Shown here: piece by piece, positions 62,535 through 64,000 of the stretch | How the letters are laid out: every line of letters starts with the position of its first letter | How positions within the stretch are numbered: position 1 is the stretch's first letter | The notes under the pieces: model-generated | Told to the model about the DNA's origin: nothing | What the model saw: the letters and a program-made list of their open reading frames with translations, nothing else | Databases searched by the model: none | Position numbers and translations under genes: made by a program | Assembly (NCBI RefSeq): GCF_900520355.1 | Contig: NZ_LS999521.1 | Span: 1,798,001-1,862,000 of the forward strand | Direction of reading: 5' to 3' | Source of the DNA: Acinetobacter calcoaceticus | GTDB taxonomy: Bacteria; Pseudomonadota; Gammaproteobacteria; Pseudomonadales; Moraxellaceae | Length of the DNA stretch: 64,000 nt

Positions 62535-63398
62535 ATGACTACTATTACTCACCAAACAGCCGAGACCCAATTCATTGAAGTAGATGGAGCAAAATTTGCC
62601 TATCGTCGATGGGGTAATGCAAATACAGGGCAACCACCGCTATTTTTTCTTCAGCATTTCCGAGGTGGTTTAGACAACTGGGATCCACTCATTACTGATG
62701 GTTTGGCAGAAGGGCGTGAAGTCATTTTATTTAATGGACGAGGCGTTGCTTCATCTACAGGCCAGCCCCGTACTCGCATTGAAGATATGGCAGACGACGC
62801 GGCAGCAGTCATTCGTGCATTAGGCTTAAAGCAGGTTGACCTATTAGGCTTTTCACTTGGAGGGTTTCAGGCACAAGATTTAGTACGCCGTCATCCTGAA
62901 CTTGTCAGAAAGCTGATGCTCTTAGGTACAGGACCAAGAGGTGGTAAACCACGTGGAGATGATCCAGAAGTCGCTGCTCTGGTATTAAAGCACGCAACAA
63001 CTGCTGTGCCTTCTGAAGAAAACTTCCTATTTTTATTTTTTGGCCGATCTGAAGCTGCTATTCAGGCGGGGCATGAATTTTGGCAACGTCGCCATCAGCG
63101 TAAAGACCAAGATCCAGCAAGCTCAGTTGAAGTCATGCAGGCACAGATAGAAGCCAATATGCATTTTTTACCTAAACTTGATGAACAAGATCCTTTTGCA
63201 CATTTACGTGAAATTAAACAACCTACTTTCATTTTAAATGGTGTTGATGATGTGATGATTCCGACCATCAATGCCTACCACATGGCACTTAACATTCCAA
63301 ACGCTCAGCTATTTATTTATCCCGATGCAGGGCATGGTGCCCAATTTCAGTACCCTGAACGCTTCGTAAAACATGCAATCCAGTTTTTAGATGAATAA
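62535..63398 (+). CDS. Alpha/beta hydrolase, cytosolic paralog
   Basis: A 287-residue alpha/beta hydrolase closely related to the preceding protein: both have LDNWDP, ADDA, GRGVASSTGQP or NRGVGASTGKP, and the C-terminal YPDAGHG. The nucleophile is in LLGFSLGGFQAQD, with Asp in LNGVDDVMIP. There is no signal peptide. AGGATAAAGACA precedes the ATG. The pair arose by tandem duplication. Confidence 0.86.
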   Translation: MTTITHQTAETQFIEVDGAKFAYRRWGNANTGQPPLFFLQHFRGGLDNWDPLITDGLAEGREVILFNGRGVASSTGQPRTRIEDMADDAAAVIRALGLKQVDLLGFSLGGFQAQDLVRRHPELVRKLMLLGTGPRGGKPRGDDPEVAALVLKHATTAVPSEENFLFLFFGRSEAAIQAGHEFWQRRHQRKDQDPASSVEVMQAQIEANMHFLPKLDEQDPFAHLREIKQPTFILNGVDDVMIPTINAYHMALNIPNAQLFIYPDAGHGAQFQYPERFVKHAIQFLDE

Positions 63399-63445
63399 TG
63401 CTTATGAGTTCGGTCCATTCAATTTGATGAATCAAGAAGATAAAA

Positions 63446-63832
63446 ATGATGAAATTTAAATTATTGCTGTGGATGCTGACCAAGCTCATGCAGCGTGCTG
63501 TAAAAAAGAACCTGAAATGCGCAGCTTTTGTGAAAGATAAAAATGTCATCTTTCAAATTCAAACAGCAAGTGGTGAAGGCCGCTATTTCGAAGTGAAAAA
63601 TGGCAAGATTAACTCTTACTCAGGGCTAACCAAGTCACCAAGTTTTACCTTTACGTTTAAAACGGGTAGCAAAGGGTTTGCCGTGTTGTCAGCGAAAGAC
63701 AGTGTAAACACTTTTTTAACTGCACTTAAAACACAAGACCTTGTCATTACTGGAAACTTTGTGGATGTGATGTGGTTTCAAAGTTTAGTGGACTTTATTC
63801 AACCTCATTCAAAACCCTCTTTAACTGTTTGA
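63446..63832 (+). CDS. SCP2-like sterol-carrier domain protein
   Basis: A 128-residue protein with a basic amphipathic N-terminus (FKLLLWMLTKLMQRAVKKN) and an SCP2-type alpha+beta core (VIFQIQTASGEGRYFEVKNGKINSYSG, then SPSFTFTFKTGSKGFAVLS). SCP2 domains bind lipids or acyl-CoA. Tandem ATGs occur at 63446 and 63449. It lies between the hydrolases and an OYE-family gene. A role in handling a lipophilic substrate is inferred. Confidence 0.65.
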   Translation: MMKFKLLLWMLTKLMQRAVKKNLKCAAFVKDKNVIFQIQTASGEGRYFEVKNGKINSYSGLTKSPSFTFTFKTGSKGFAVLSAKDSVNTFLTALKTQDLVITGNFVDVMWFQSLVDFIQPHSKPSLTV

Positions 63833-63840
63833 GATAAGCC

Positions 63841-64000
63841 ATGACTCATTTGCAATTAAAAACCAATCTTTTGAATCAGCCTTTAACTTTACCGAATGGT
63901 GTCATCATTCCAAACCGGTTAGCGAAGGCTGCAACCAGTGAAACTTTAGCGACTTATGCCAACAACCCAAACGAAAAACATGTTCGGCTATATCAGCGTT
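63841..64000 (+). CDS. NADH:flavin oxidoreductase, OYE family (partial, N-terminus)
   Basis: The last 160 bases encode 53 residues from an ATG 8 bp after the SCP2-like gene, cut off by the window end. LNQPLTLPNGVIIPNRLAKAATSETLA is the start of Old Yellow Enzyme proteins and resembles the N-terminus of the OYE at 39011. It is the fourth gene of this operon. Confidence 0.85.
   Translation, partial: MTHLQLKTNLLNQPLTLPNGVIIPNRLAKAATSETLATYANNPNEKHVRLYQR

Overview
This window reads as a chromosomal catabolic region of an Acinetobacter, most likely of the A. calcoaceticus-baumannii complex. The evidence is the low G+C content, the indole-3-acetate gene order iacHABICDEFG with a divergent marR-type iacR, a catechol operon driven by a divergent LysR gene with an ATAC-N7-GTAT site, and many small oxidoreductase and regulator genes. 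I see no tRNA, rRNA, insertion sequence, phage gene or CRISPR array. Species assignment is inference.

Layout. (1) 1-4.0 kb: end of a probable histidine phosphatase gene, an SDR gene, an OprD-type porin and an MFS transporter. (2) 4.1-12.5 kb: iacR and the iac operon, which by family knowledge converts indole-3-acetate to catechol. (3) 12.6-19.0 kb: an AraC-type regulator, a periplasmic copper amine oxidase, a porin and an aldehyde dehydrogenase, which turn arylethylamines into arylacetates. (4) 19.0-21.5 kb: a penicillin-acylase-family lipoprotein. (5) 21.8-29.2 kb: catBCA-IJ-FD and catM, taking catechol to succinyl-CoA and acetyl-CoA. A 314-bp composite inverted repeat splits this operon between catJ and catF. 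(6) 29.3-36.8 kb: a TorF-type porin, then a GntR-controlled L-arabonate pathway (dehydratase, MFS carrier, AraD1-type FAH protein, 2-oxoglutarate semialdehyde dehydrogenase). (7) 36.8-44.3 kb: acetoacetate-decarboxylase-like protein, alpha/beta hydrolase, OYE-family reductase, enoyl-reductase-like protein, DHFR-like protein, two DJ-1-like proteins and a MerR regulator. Five near-identical MerR-type promoters tie most of these into one regulon. (8) 44.4-50.1 kb: NADH dehydrogenase-like protein, Rrf2 regulator, metallo-hydrolase with a TetR regulator, a highly structured intergenic RNA candidate, a second TetR gene and a Gln-rich small protein. (9) 50.1-54.8 kb: the D-xylonate (Weimberg) genes, xylX, xylD and a second, nearly identical semialdehyde dehydrogenase. 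(10) 54.9-59.3 kb: a LysR regulator and a sugar-acid operon (DenD-like, MFS, GarR/LtnD-like). (11) 59.4-64.0 kb: two oxidoreductases, two tandem alpha/beta hydrolases, an SCP2-like protein and the start of an OYE-family gene.

How it fits together: blocks 2, 3 and 5 can be read as one catabolic route, aromatic amine to arylacetate to catechol to the TCA cycle. Blocks 6 and 9 are parallel pentonate pathways converging on 2-oxoglutarate. Neither contains a pentose dehydrogenase or lactonase, which suggests uptake of aldonates already made outside the cytoplasm. The most noteworthy items are the five-site MerR regulon, the twin FadR-type operators in the arabonate locus, the inverted pair of semialdehyde dehydrogenase genes, the structured element inside the cat operon and the structured RNA near 48.6 kb.
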